Below are positions 1 through 9,685 of a stretch of 64,000 nt of DNA, piece after piece. The stretch lies in the NCBI GenBank assembly GCA_002102555.1, contig MCFL01000074.1:1-64000 (forward strand), in the 5' to 3' direction. Source of the stretch: Catenaria anguillulae PL171. Taxonomy: Eukaryota; Blastocladiomycota; Blastocladiomycetes; Blastocladiales; Catenariaceae. Within the stretch, counting starts at the first letter, position 1; every line of letters starts with the position of its first letter. A model generated the notes under the pieces. The model had not been told where the DNA came from, ran no database searches, and saw only the letters and a program-made list of their open reading frames with translations. The translations under genes and the position numbers were made by a program.

Positions 1-698
1 AGCGCGCGGATGAGCAACATTGAGGTACGGTAAAAGGCGTAGTGCGAGCACCATGGCAAAAAGCCCGATAAACACCATTGCAAAGAACCAAGCGAAAAAG
101 AAAAGGCGCGGCAACTCTGCAATCCAAAATGACGTGTGTATTGCGCCTGCTGCGTCGCCTGACTACCGGCTGGAATTGGCGGCCCGGTAAAGTGCAGGAG
201 CCGCTGTGTCACCATGAGGCAAAAATAGGTCAGAGTCAACGCCGAGAGTGCTCCGTTGACCAATCGAGCGACCCGAATAGTCCGCTGACGCACGGTTGTT
301 GGTAGTAACTGCAAGTACGTCGAAACCATGAGCGCGGGATACGCTGGGAGAGTCAAGACTTCCATGGCCTCAACCAGAGTGTTGATGTAGCTCCGCTTGC
401 ACCGTTTCAAAAACTGGTTTGCCGTGTCCAATGACATGGGTGTCCCATCTTCACAAACTTGTTCAAAGAAGCCCACAATGGGAAAGAGGATTAGAAGCGT
501 GTGAGATGCGGTGATGGCGATCCAAAGAATGAGCAACAGCAGGTGGTTTCGCCGCAGTTGGCGGGAGGATGATGCGCGGTTGTAGTCTTTACGAATCAAG
601 CGCAAGGGCAGCAAGCACAGCGGGAAAGTCGCAGCTGCAAGAACGAGCGCGGCCAGGTCCCAGACTTGGTACGTCTGAAGGATTGGTGTCTGCTGCAT
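1..698 (-). CDS. 7TM receptor-like protein, family A (partial, frame-disrupted)
   Basis: N-terminal part of a multi-span membrane protein that runs off the window start. The ATG at 698 opens MQQTPILQTYQVWDLAALVL, then a TM1 with the family pattern LPLxLxPL, TM2, and a first outer loop with two cysteines framing CEDGTP, as in the family-A genes at 15113, 32779, 34576 and 35963. TM3 and TM4 follow. Near 125-175 the frame must shift by one base to continue into TM5 (FFFAWFFAMVFIGLFAMVL, then ALRLLPYLNV), which matches the family TM5 signature R(L/I)(L/I)P(W/F/Y)L. No intron fits the shift, so it is a sequence error or an inactivating lesion. No intron is present after TM3, unlike the 15113 and 32779 copies. 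Function unknown; a GPCR-like topology is inferred. Confidence 0.6.
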   Translation of the reverse strand, partial: MQQTPILQTYQVWDLAALVLAAATFPLCLLPLRLIRKDYNRASSSRQLRRNHLLLLILWIAITASHTLLILFPIVGFFEQVCEDGTPMSLDTANQFLKRCKRSYINTLVEAMEVLTLPAYPALMVSTYLQLLPTTVRQRTIRVARLVNGALSALTLTYFCLMVTQRLLHFTGPPIPAGSQATQQAQYTRHFGLQSCRAFSFSLGSLQWCLSGFLPWCSHYAFYRTSMLLIRA

Positions 699-941
699 GG
701 TGCCGTGAGTGTCGTTTGCGAGCTGTTACTTGCATTTTGGATCCACGCTGGACATTCTGAACTAATGGGAACCACGCACGAGACCAACTGAGCTCACGAC
801 CAGCTCGAGTCGGGGTTACTGTAACTTGTGGCCGCGAAACGTGCGAACATGACCAAGCGCTTCTGGACTCGAAAAGCTTTGACTCGAAACAATCACGAAA
901 ATTTTGCGTCCGCAGGTACCAAGTATAAGTAACACTGAGCA

Positions 942-2678
942 ATGCATGCTACGCATCCCCATTGCCCGCAATGCGGCGCTGGACCGGACCAACTCTTGGA
1001 CGATTCAGATCATGGCCAGGTCGTCTGCACTTCATGCGGTGCCGTGCTCGGCGACAGTCTCCTCTACGCCGGTGCCGATCAAGGTGTTTACCAAGCACCG
1101 TCCGCCAGCGATGCATTCGGCCCGTCTGCCGCTGCTCGAGTTCGCCATTTGCAGGGAGCGCTTCGGGATGGCTTCCGACAACAAGTAGCCGGCGGCGACT
1201 CCGGGGCCGTTTCTCAATCAACGTCGACCCAAAGGTCCCAGCAAGCCAGCAAAAGGCTCGCCCTTGACGAGCTAGACAGCTTCGCACAGCTCCTCGATAT
1301 TCCCGATGGTGACTGGCCCGAGCTCCACCGATTGTACTCGTTTGTCATGCGCCATGGCCAATTTCGTTGGGGTGTTGCAGCTCGTCTCGTTGCGGCCAGT
1401 TGCATGATCCTGCTGTCACGCAAACTTGGGGCTCCGATTCCACTTGACACGGCAAGTAAAAGGTTAAACATGGATGTGTTCACCATTGGCCAGTTCCTTG
1501 GACGAGTACGCTCGCTCGCGGCCCGATTCTACATTGCTGACCAGCATAACGTTGCTTCGGAGGATGATGACTTCAGCAGTGGCAACAGCGACAACGACGC
1601 CGACAACGTGGACGTCAGCGAATACTTGTACATGCCAGAAATCGCAGCGATTCTTGCTCCTGGCTCCTCCGAAGAGCATTTGCTGTCCCTTGCCTGCTCC
1701 TGGCTCGACGACATGATCCTTGATCCACCACCCAATCGACCAACCCTGATTCAGGCCTGGCAGCAAGCCGCCGCGCGTGGCGATGTCACTTCTCTTCGCC
1801 ACTTTACGCCGCTCGACCCCACGAATGGCGATCGCACTCGTGCGCGCTTGCGACTTCCAACGATACTCAAGCTCACCATGCACGTGTTTGAATCTCGCCG
1901 CCCGCCCGCATGCGCTTTGGCTCTGGCGTGCATTGCTCGTGAAGCGCAGGACGCCACACCGTGCTCGGCTGCCATTTGGGCGGCATTGCTCGGCTCATGC
2001 AACCCTGGAACGGCGTTGGTACATCAGCGGGATGCCGTGGATGCAATTGTGCGTGTGGCAAAGCCGCTGCCCTGGTTTCACGAAATCAAGACGACTGGCG
2101 CAGGCCGTAATGCAGAGCATTTCTTGGGCCAGATTTTGGATTTGGTCGAAGCGGGCGTATTGAACGGCAGTGATGGACATGTGCCACCGTCATTTTTGCG
2201 CGGTAAAAGGGGCCGGGAGGAGGTGGAGATTCGGGTGAAACGGGCCATGAGCAAATTGGGCGAGATGGGCGTCAAGGTGGATTCGGATGTGTATTTTACA
2301 GAGGGCGACGAGGACAATGACGAGGAGAACCGTAGCGGTCAGGGGTTGGTGCTGAACGAGGTGGATGCAGCGATTGAGTCCCTTCTCGTGCACGGCTCGC
2401 TCCCCGTTTCTCGGTTGCTCAACATGACTGGCCGTGACATTCTGGTTGCAGCCGAGCTAGCGGCCCAGCAGCAGGAGCACGAGCACGAGCAGCGTGACTT
2501 GGATGCAAGTGAACTTGGTGACCAGGACTTGTCGGCCGCCGAACAAGCGACGTATATCCCGTACGTTGCTCAACATTCACCAGCAGCAGATGCCACAGAC
2601 GATGCTGCAGACGGCATTCCGGAACCGCTATTGAATCGGGCGCATGTTTTAGAGGCAATTTCCCGGAGGCAGGTTTAG
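942..2678 (+). CDS. TFIIB-related transcription factor (Brf1/Brf2-like)
   Basis: A single 578-codon open frame. It begins with a TFIIB-type zinc ribbon (CPQC at residues 8-11 and CTSC at about 29-32, then GAVLGD), followed by a linker and two cyclin-like regions. The first (about 105-205) contains LALDELDSFAQLLDIP and FRWGVAARLVAASCMILLSR. The second (about 235-400) ends near RRPPACALALACIAREAQ. TFIIB-family proteins with this layout bridge TBP and RNA polymerase; Brf proteins do this for Pol III. The short ribbon and the cyclin fold spacing remind me more of animal BRF2 than of yeast Brf1, but I see no clear Brf1 homology block, so assignment stops at family level. The C-terminal third is acidic and Gln/Glu-rich. 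The ATG at 942 is the first in frame just before the ribbon. Confidence 0.7.
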   Translation: MHATHPHCPQCGAGPDQLLDDSDHGQVVCTSCGAVLGDSLLYAGADQGVYQAPSASDAFGPSAAARVRHLQGALRDGFRQQVAGGDSGAVSQSTSTQRSQQASKRLALDELDSFAQLLDIPDGDWPELHRLYSFVMRHGQFRWGVAARLVAASCMILLSRKLGAPIPLDTASKRLNMDVFTIGQFLGRVRSLAARFYIADQHNVASEDDDFSSGNSDNDADNVDVSEYLYMPEIAAILAPGSSEEHLLSLACSWLDDMILDPPPNRPTLIQAWQQAAARGDVTSLRHFTPLDPTNGDRTRARLRLPTILKLTMHVFESRRPPACALALACIAREAQDATPCSAAIWAALLGSCNPGTALVHQRDAVDAIVRVAKPLPWFHEIKTTGAGRNAEHFLGQILDLVEAGVLNGSDGHVPPSFLRGKRGREEVEIRVKRAMSKLGEMGVKVDSDVYFTEGDEDNDEENRSGQGLVLNEVDAAIESLLVHGSLPVSRLLNMTGRDILVAAELAAQQQEHEHEQRDLDASELGDQDLSAAEQATYIPYVAQHSPAADATDDAADGIPEPLLNRAHVLEAISRRQV

Positions 2679-2769
2679 TTGTACTTGTCATCCATCACGG
2701 TAAACATCAACAGGTTCCAGCCAACGCGTTCAGTTTGTACAATATACACACTAGACATCAACATCCATA

Positions 2770-3952
2770 CTAATTAATTGCATTGCGAATCTTATCCTTC
2801 CCACCGCCATCCCACTCGCAAGTTGCTGCCAAAGGCCCCGCCTCGGTGTTTGGGATCTGCCGCCGGACCATGACCGCTGCACGAATCTCCCTTGATTGCC
2901 ACAAACAGAAGGACACTAATCATTCAACACGAAACCCAGCCGGTCACCGTATGCAACACATCGGGGAACGGGCGGCGGAACACCATGAACAGATTCCATG
3001 CGAGAATGCCGAGAATCAGCCACAAAAACACGCGCAGACGGCGAAAACATGCTGCTAGTCGGTATCGCGACACGGACATGGCCTTGTCGCACTCACGTGG
3101 GATGAGCCGACGTCGGAAGAGCGTCGAATCAGTGTGAAGCCGAGCTCGCTGCGCGAGAAACCGTAGATGGGGTCGCCATGGGCACGGGAGATGTGCCGTG
3201 ACGGCGCTGGAGCCAGGGAATGAGGCGAATGGTGAGGTAGAGCGATCCAACGCCATACACAACCAGAGTGAAGAACCAGACGTCGATGTTTGTTGGTTCC
3301 AGTTCTTGTAACCCTCGACTAAAGCAATGTTTGCTGGCATGGATCCTGGAAACATGAGCTTGGATGATGTGACAGTGACCAACAACAATCCGCCACTGGC
3401 CGAGAGCAAGAGAGCGGCCGTCACAACGACCATCCAAGCGACAAGCATTTTCGAGATGCCGGCCCAGAAACGGCCTTGCCGGAGCGGATCCAAACTTGAA
3501 GAAGACGCAACAAAACGTGTGAAAGCATGTGGGAAAAAGGGCACTACATTAGCAAGCGGACATGGATACCTGTTGGATAGATGGGTTCGTCCTAGAAGGA
3601 CTTCGAGCATTGTTAAGGCTCTTGAAAGTCGGTTCTTCAAAGGAGTGAACATCCGCATCCAACGACCCGTGATTGGAACTTTTCCTTCACACTTTGTCTC
3701 TGTAGCCGTGATAGCTGCAACAAGAATCTGAACCGTTTGCGCAATGACTGCCATAACCCACACCAGCGCGCGGAGGCGGAATGAGGGCGTTCGGGATCGC
3801 AGGTCTGATGGTCCTATGGTGTCGGGAGTGGAGAAACGTTTGCGAGGCGAAACGACGAGCAGCGGACAACAAGTTGTTGGGAATGTGGAGCTTGACATGC
3901 CCGTAGCTATCCATGCCGAGCCTGCATTGACTTGTGGGATTGAAGTGGTCAT
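2770..3952 (-). pseudogene. Degenerate family-A 7TM gene
   Basis: The minus strand encodes recognisable family-A segments in three frames. It starts at the ATG at 3952 (MTTSIPQVNAGSAWIA). A TM3 segment (ALTMLEVLL) is followed by PIYPTG in a shifted frame. TM4 (AWMVVVTAALLLSASGG), TM5 (VWFFTLVVYGVGSLYLTIRL, another frame), TM6 (LRVFLWLILGILAWNLFMVF) and the TM7 motif GWVSC follow. Where intact copies have GWVSCR the Arg codon is TGA here (2924-2926), and the remaining tail (VRRQIPNTEAGPLAATCEW) is only readable after a further one-base shift. The usual intron after the YPTG position is reduced to about 26 nt. One nonsense change, several indels and an unspliceable intron together argue for a true pseudogene. 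Closest intact relative in the window is the 15113-16368 gene. Confidence 0.75.
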
Positions 3953-4126
3953 TGTTCCTGTGAGATACGTGAGATGCGCTTGCTGGAAGTAGAGGCTAGA
4001 CTCAGCAAAGGTACCATCATCCTGCCGTAACAAGAAAAAGTCGCTCCTTCATGAAAAGTATAGATGGCATGAGCCTCAAAGTCACTCCTGTCATGCCTCT
4101 GCCAAATGTCCACTCTTTGCAAGATT

Positions 4127-4140
4127 GGGGGGGGGGGGGG
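4127..4140. repeat. Poly-G tract (14 G)
   Basis: Fourteen consecutive G between the 7TM pseudogene and the TUG-like gene. The length of such a run is unreliable in most sequencing chemistries. Confidence 0.9.
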
Positions 4141-4377
4141 CGACCAGCCCACACTGCCGGACACCTTTCGGACAGATTCTGCTACATCAAAGGTTCCACC
4201 CAAATGGACAAAATGGATCAGCATCAGCAACGTGTCACGTCGATCGCGATGACTTGACTCGAAAACGTTCGAACCAAACATGAAGAATCATTGCAATACA
4301 GGTATTGAGGAAAGTTTCGCCACGTTCACTGCCAGCAATACGACCGCCGTCCACTCTGCCCGTCTATTTGATCAGCC

Positions 4378-6320
4378 ATGGCTTCCAACGTTGTCATTAC
4401 GGCCCCACCCGACCTGCGGCGGGCAACCATCAAAACCACGCCTGCCATGCCCCTCAAGGACCTCGTCTCGCAGGCTTGCGAGCAGCTCAAGCTCGGATCG
4501 CCCGACCTATACGATCTCCGACGGCCAATGCTCGTCCGGGGACACCCCAAGACCGCCCGCTCGATCTGTCACTTTCTGTGCGCCTCGCCAATCTCTCGGC
4601 GGGCGCCAAGCTCGAGCTCACCCGCCGAACCCGCCCTGCCAACTCGGCCGGACCCATCAAGATTGCCCTACAGCTCGATTCTGGTGGGCGAATCATTGAC
4701 ACGTTCCTGGCACCACGCGCCTGTGGGAGGTCTTGACGGCGACCGAGCTCAAGTCGGGCGGCACGTTGAACCTCACACGCAGGGAAGGCCACCCAAAGGA
4801 GGGATCAAAGTCGATTCTGGCCAGTTGTCGGCCAAATTGGGTGATCCAGAGTACATGGTGCCCGTGCTGATTGTGGCCAATCGCGAAATTGGATCGCTGA
4901 ACGAGTTGCGCAATTCCACCCTGGCGTCGTTGGGCATTCCAGCAGGCGGGTCAGTGCTCATTCGGCTCGTGTTCAAGTACTCTGGGCGCAAGCTGGCCGA
5001 TGTCTTGCCAGAGATTGAAGCACCTTTGCCGCCCGTCGAGGGATTGGTGCAAGCGGCCGCCCCTGCTCCAACTGCTTTGGCTGCTCCTGCTGCTCTGCCG
5101 ACTGCTCCGACTGCGTCACCTTCAGCTACTCTACCCGTGGCAACCGCACCGACTGCCGTCCCGGAGCCCCAACGGCTCAAGTCGCTCAGCAACAGCAGCC
5201 AGCTGCGTCTCCAGCACCCGAGCGCACTCGCACTCAAAGCGTCACTGAGGACCGCATGGATGTTGACCCAACCGCACAGACATCCGTCCCATCTGCCGCT
5301 GGCCCGCCACCGGCCGCCACGCAAGTGCTTGAGCAACATCAGCCAACCGAAGCCGAAATCGAGCATCACCCCGATCCGTCATTGACCGCAACCCGACGCT
5401 TTTCGCCCCACCAACCGCATCTTCCTTGACCAAGAGTACGTCTGTGCTTGATCAATCGTGTCATTTCCTTGATGCGCCTGTCTCACAGTTATTCTCATGC
5501 GGTTCGCGTTTGCGCAGTTGAAATCCCCGACTCCTTCTTCCAATGACTGGTGCCGAACTCAAAGCCGTGCTATCTGCGCAAGAGCGCCGCCGCCGAGAAC
5601 TCGAAAACATGCCTCTGAAAACCCAAGCCATGCGCGATCGCGAAGAGCGTCAACGTCGAGCAAAGTTTCCTCGGACTTTGATTCGTGTCAAGTTGCCTGA
5701 CGAGTACTTGTTGCAGCTGACGTTTTACACGCACGAGAAAGGTATCAGCGATCGGCTTTGATGTCACCCGTGGCTCCCTGATAACGAACTGACTTGGCAA
5801 CACGCACTCATTTGCCTTTATACCCAGTCTCGGCGCTCTACTCGACCCTGGCCTCGCTCCTCATCACCACGCCACCACCCCTATCGTTCCGCCTCGTCAC
5901 CACGGCCCCGCGCATGAAAGACCTCGACCCGACTGATGACTTTTGGACCGCGCAACTGGCGCCCGCCTCGGTCGTCCGCCTCATCCCGTTGGTGCACGAC
6001 GTGTGGCCGCACGCGTCGCCAGACATGTTCCACAGGACAAGGTCGGGCCCGTTGTGCCGTTGCCCGAGGCTGGCGACGGCCAGGCACACAATTTGTTGCT
6101 CGAGTCGCCCGGTGCCCAGGAGACGGACGAGGAGAAACGCGAGAGGTTGGCCAAGGCGAGCCGTGACATGGCAGCCAGGGTGTTGGGTGGACGCACGGTG
6201 GGTGGAGCATCAGGATTGGGCTCTTCGTCGTCATTGGATGGGTCGGCGAGCAGCTCGTCGGGTGGCGGTGATTCCGAAAAGAAGACGCCAAAGTGGTTCA
6301 GGGCCATCAAAAGTAAATGA
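4378..6320 (+). CDS. TUG/ASPSCR1-like UBX-domain protein (frame-disrupted)
   Basis: The ATG at 4378 opens an N-terminal ubiquitin-like domain (MASNVVITAPPDLRRATIK). It continues one frame over with PLDLSLSVRLANLSAGAKLE and IKIALQLDSG, which match the TUG/UBX4 ubiquitin-like fold, and then LWEVLTATELKSGGTLNL in a further frame. After a Pro/Ala/Thr-rich spacer, EIPDSFF leads (one-base shift) into the TUG-specific helix (MTGAELKAVLSAQERRRREL) and a UBX core (FPRTLIRVKLPDEYLLQLTF). An intron at 5742-5827 joins to VSALYSTLASLL, and the tail ends KKTPKWFRAIKSK. TUG proteins bind the p97/Cdc48 ATPase and tether vesicle cargo. At least four single-base shifts break the frame without splice signals; conservation on both sides suggests sequence errors. 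Confidence 0.7.
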
Positions 6321-6744
6321 TTGCGGATTCAATCCGTGAAATGGCGTGGCAAGATTGTTGCAGGTATATGTACGAATACAAAAACTGCATGAGTCAGTTG
6401 ATTTATGGGCATGTATCATGTATGCATGATTCTAATTTCCGACGTCAGTCATATCTATGCCTCTGCTCTGCAAACGTGGACGCAAATCAACTTGTTTTCA
6501 CATTGACTTGGCGCAACAGCACGGACAGGAGGCATCGGACCATGGGTGGACTTGGCTCAGCCCCCAAACTGACTGGTCACTCGAATCCCACCATCATGAT
6601 CCTCACCAAGCGGGTCGCAATCCGCTTCTTGGCTTCTTTCCTTACATCCAAATGTTTCCTGAGCATGGTCCCCAAACGCTGTCTCACCAATCAATTGCGA
6701 GAAGAAATGGGTCGCTCGTCAACATCCAGGTCCCTACGGCACGG
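6321..6744. other. Convergent intergenic region
   Basis: Lies between the 3' ends of the TUG-like gene (plus) and the Mpv17-like gene (minus). I see no conserved coding segment or repeat here. Confidence 0.5.
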
Positions 6745-7620
6745 TTAATACCATGAGCGGAAAACGTACAAGAGTTCTGCTGCCCCAAACAATGCCTGCC
6801 ACGCAACAGGAATGAGCCCCAGAGTCACACAGTTGAATGGTCCATCAACAGCCAGTTCCGCAACCGTCTGTGCAATCAACCGAACAATGATGTGCGGGCT
6901 GTGCTGTTTGCCATTGATGGTGACTTGCAAGGCGTTGTCGTCTTGTGGCTTTTGAGACATTTGGCGTATAGTGCCGACCAGAGCGATATCGACAATGGGT
7001 TGCATCAGTATCTTCGTAACGAGCGCAGCGGGGCCGGTCATGCCTACGCCGGTGGTCATGTCATCAAGCTGCTGGTACCAGGCGCAGTAGATCAAGCTGG
7101 GGAATGGCGGGATTCGAGAGAGCAAGAGTCAGCAAAGATATGGGATGATGGTGGAAAGGCAGGAAGCGTTGCGACCAAACCCAAATGTTGTGCCAGCAAG
7201 GCCGCCCAATACACCGCCCGAAATGGCAAGCACTATGGAACGCAAAAATGACCATGCTTTATTGTGTGAGACATTGTTTGTTCTTTGGCATGAACAAGCG
7301 TACGCCGGTCAAACACACCAGGTGATGGCTCGCTGCTACTCGTTCCAGTTCCGGAGGGTTCGTCTTGGTCCGGATCTCGGATGACCATCAACTTGCGGAC
7401 CTCGGCATGCGCCAGATAGAAGCACAAACCGACTACAGAGCGCGTGGAGAGGGATGAGGGGGATTGTGAGAGATGGCTGGTGGGAAACCCTGATTCTAGG
7501 GTGGTTGAAGTGGGCAGTGTACTCACAATATACAGCGGCCGTCGTGCTGCGAGGGTTTCGTTCGACGAATCGGGTGGATGTGATCCAAAGTGAAGAGTGC
7601 ATGGTGGTCAAAGTGGTCAT
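6745..7620 (-). CDS. Mpv17/PMP22-family membrane protein
   Basis: Exon 1 starts near the ATG at 7620 or 7602 and reads LWITSTRFVERNPRSTTAAV, the Mpv17 N-terminal pattern LWxxYxxxLxxxPxxT. A GTGAGT donor opens an intron at 7433-7526; splicing gives AAVYFGLCFYLAHAEVRKL. Further downstream, one frame shifted, is SIVLAISGGVLGGLAGTTFG, then (next exon) a TM segment with CAWYQQLD and KILMQPIVDIALVGTI, and the C-terminal VTLGLIPVAWQALFGAAELL. The order of four hydrophobic segments, the WYQ-type motif and the Trp in the last segment fit the family, whose members sit in peroxisomal, mitochondrial or vacuolar membranes. Exon borders between about 7140 and 7330 are uncertain. Assignment is from pattern recognition and moderate. 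Confidence 0.5.
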
Positions 7621-8368
7621 TCTTGATGGTGCAAAGCTTTTGGAGAACCAGAGAAGGAGTAGATGTCGGTTGTGACAACCTTTTGTAGCCTTCGATGGCT
7701 GGCACACGCACATCGCCTCCGTTGCGTTTCACCTCACTTGGGATATTGACTCACGGCCCCGAACCTCTCCGATACAGGTCCAGCCATCGACTCACAAGAT
7801 CCGATCGACTCGAGAGTCGTGCATATGTAATACATAATGGCAAACCCTTGGCCTCGCCGTCATCGAGCTGGTGCGATTTCTGTCGGTTGCATGTGCCGTC
7901 CTGCACGAGTCGCGGTGGCTGTGGCGGACACCGATCGGACATCAGAATATGTCACACTGGATCCGCTGATAAGAGCGTGAGCTCGAGTGGTTGGGAACTT
8001 ACTCTATGAAGTTCCTACCGCTGCCGGCTTCAGCTCCAATCGTCGAGCCGAATGCTTCTCTTGAATCAGGTGCCGTGGATGGATCTCTCATTGGCCATTG
8101 CCGCAGTCGACGGTGTCGTTTTTCACCACGCCGAACATTGGTGGTGAAGGGGTGAAACAGGATGGCCATCAGTCTGGATTTTCTGTGTCTTCGTCTCTGG
8201 TGGCGCGCAATTCTGAGTCACGGGCATCTTGCAGCTTCTCAAAGCCAAGGTGCCAGTGACTTGCTGGCGTTGCCTACAAAAGGCGGACCGGCGCCCACAC
8301 GGGCCTGCCGACTACCTCTCAGGAAGAACGACACAAGCAAAAGCAAACCAGTTCATGCATCCATCACC
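7621..8368. other. Divergent intergenic region
   Basis: Upstream of the Mpv17-like gene (minus) and the caspase-like gene (plus); both promoters should lie here. No further conserved coding is visible. Confidence 0.5.
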
Positions 8369-9511
8369 ATGCCTTCCACTGCACTTTGTATCGGCCTGAC
8401 CTATCCACCCGCGGGCATTCCCTCGGCTAACCTCCCGCCGCTCACAGGCAGCTCAACCAATGCTCTGATCCTGGGCTCCATCGCGGATTCCATGTCGATT
8501 CCGACCACAACCATCTGGACGGACGACGACCCAGAATCCTCGGTCGCCATTACCAAAGCGTCCATCCTCTCCCAGATCGAATCCATCGCACATAATACCT
8601 CCCCGGGCGACCAAATCATGCTTTCGCTGTCAGGTCACGCCGGCCAATTCCACGACGCCAACGAGCGCGACGGCCGCGGCGAATGCTTTTACGTCAACGC
8701 GAGCGGGGAGTACGTGACGGACGACGAGCTGACGCTAGCCCTGAGCCGGTTCCCGACGGGCTCGTCTGTGTTTGTCGTGTTTGATTGCAGCCATGCGGGC
8801 ACGCTGGTGGATTTCGACCAGCATACGTTGCAGGCAAACGTCGTGGTCATGTCGGCCACGCTGGACAATGAGCGGGCCAAAGTGGATGAGGATGGCGGGA
8901 GTGTGTTTGTTGAGACCTTGAGAAGTGTCCTTGAGCAGAATCCGGGCGCAAGCTGGAGGGAGGTTGCCGCGCTGGTCGATGTCATGGATGGCAAGCAGAC
9001 TTGCAATGTTTCGAGCAATTGGAAGGATTGTACGTTTCGTTCTGCTTTCCCTTTTCTGGATCTTGGTCGCCCTGACAATCCGCCTTTAGTTGTCGACAGC
9101 ACCGCGTTCGAGGAGGCCAAGGAGGAAGAGGAAGAAGAGCCCGAAGAGCCCGAGGACGAAGAAGAAGAGGGAAATTTTGAAAAGTTACTCAAGATGATTG
9201 TGCGCAAGAAGCCCGAGGATCACGACGACGACAAGGACGATTCTGACCAAGACAATGACAGCGACCAGGATAACGATGTGGACGAGCTGGCCAAACCGCT
9301 CGGCGGCGACACAGCGCTCGACCATTGCGACACCTTGGCGGCCGCTCAGGAGCACTTGGACCAAGCGGACTTGCTCGCGGATGGCGTTGCGGGTGTGGAC
9401 TTGGATGGCGATGGCGACGTGGATGTCGTTTTTCAGGTGGCCGAGGATGTTGGACTGGATGGTCTCGCACATGATGATGGAGACCTGCTGGTCGACGCTA
9501 CGATTCTGTAA
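8369..9511 (+). CDS. Caspase-fold (C14/metacaspase-like) protein with altered catalytic Cys
   Basis: The ATG at 8369 (MPSTALCIGLTYPPAG) begins a p20-like caspase domain: beta1 CIGLTYP, the histidine loop GDQIMLSLSGHAGQ, and the cysteine loop VFVVFDCSHAGTLVDF. Metacaspases normally have D-S/C-C-H-S-G-T, with the second position after Asp being the nucleophile; here that position is Ser (D-C-S-H-A-G-T). The protein is therefore either catalytically dead or unusual. An in-frame 60-nt intron (9030-9089, GTACGT...TTTAG) is predicted because the donor and acceptor are canonical and the intervening residues are atypical. The C-terminal half is strongly acidic (Glu runs, DDDKDD, SDQDND repeats) and ends with a DLDGDGDVDVVF segment. 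A start further upstream at 8162 is less likely. Confidence 0.65.
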   Translation: MPSTALCIGLTYPPAGIPSANLPPLTGSSTNALILGSIADSMSIPTTTIWTDDDPESSVAITKASILSQIESIAHNTSPGDQIMLSLSGHAGQFHDANERDGRGECFYVNASGEYVTDDELTLALSRFPTGSSVFVVFDCSHAGTLVDFDQHTLQANVVVMSATLDNERAKVDEDGGSVFVETLRSVLEQNPGASWREVAALVDVMDGKQTCNVSSNWKDCTFRSAFPFLDLGRPDNPPLVVDSTAFEEAKEEEEEEPEEPEDEEEEGNFEKLLKMIVRKKPEDHDDDKDDSDQDNDSDQDNDVDELAKPLGGDTALDHCDTLAAAQEHLDQADLLADGVAGVDLDGDGDVDVVFQVAEDVGLDGLAHDDGDLLVDATIL

Positions 9512-9685
9512 ACGTAAATGCCCGCATAACTACATGTCGTTCACCTTTTTTTTCCCACACTGCGGATGTCTCAACTGTACTCCACTCGCATTCGAATGAT
9601 TGACCTGTTCCATCCGCAAAAACACATCTGCAGGAGTTCGAGTGCAGAAATACACAATTGTCGTACTATTTCATAGAATTCCGCA

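Noticed and set aside
1464-1883. Antisense open frames across the TFIIB-like gene
   Set aside because: They mirror a well-supported coding frame in GC-rich DNA and carry no motif.
870-4262. GACTCGAAA boxes upstream of the genes at 942 and 4378 as a shared promoter motif
   Set aside because: Only three occurrences with variable distance to the start; too few to support a motif.
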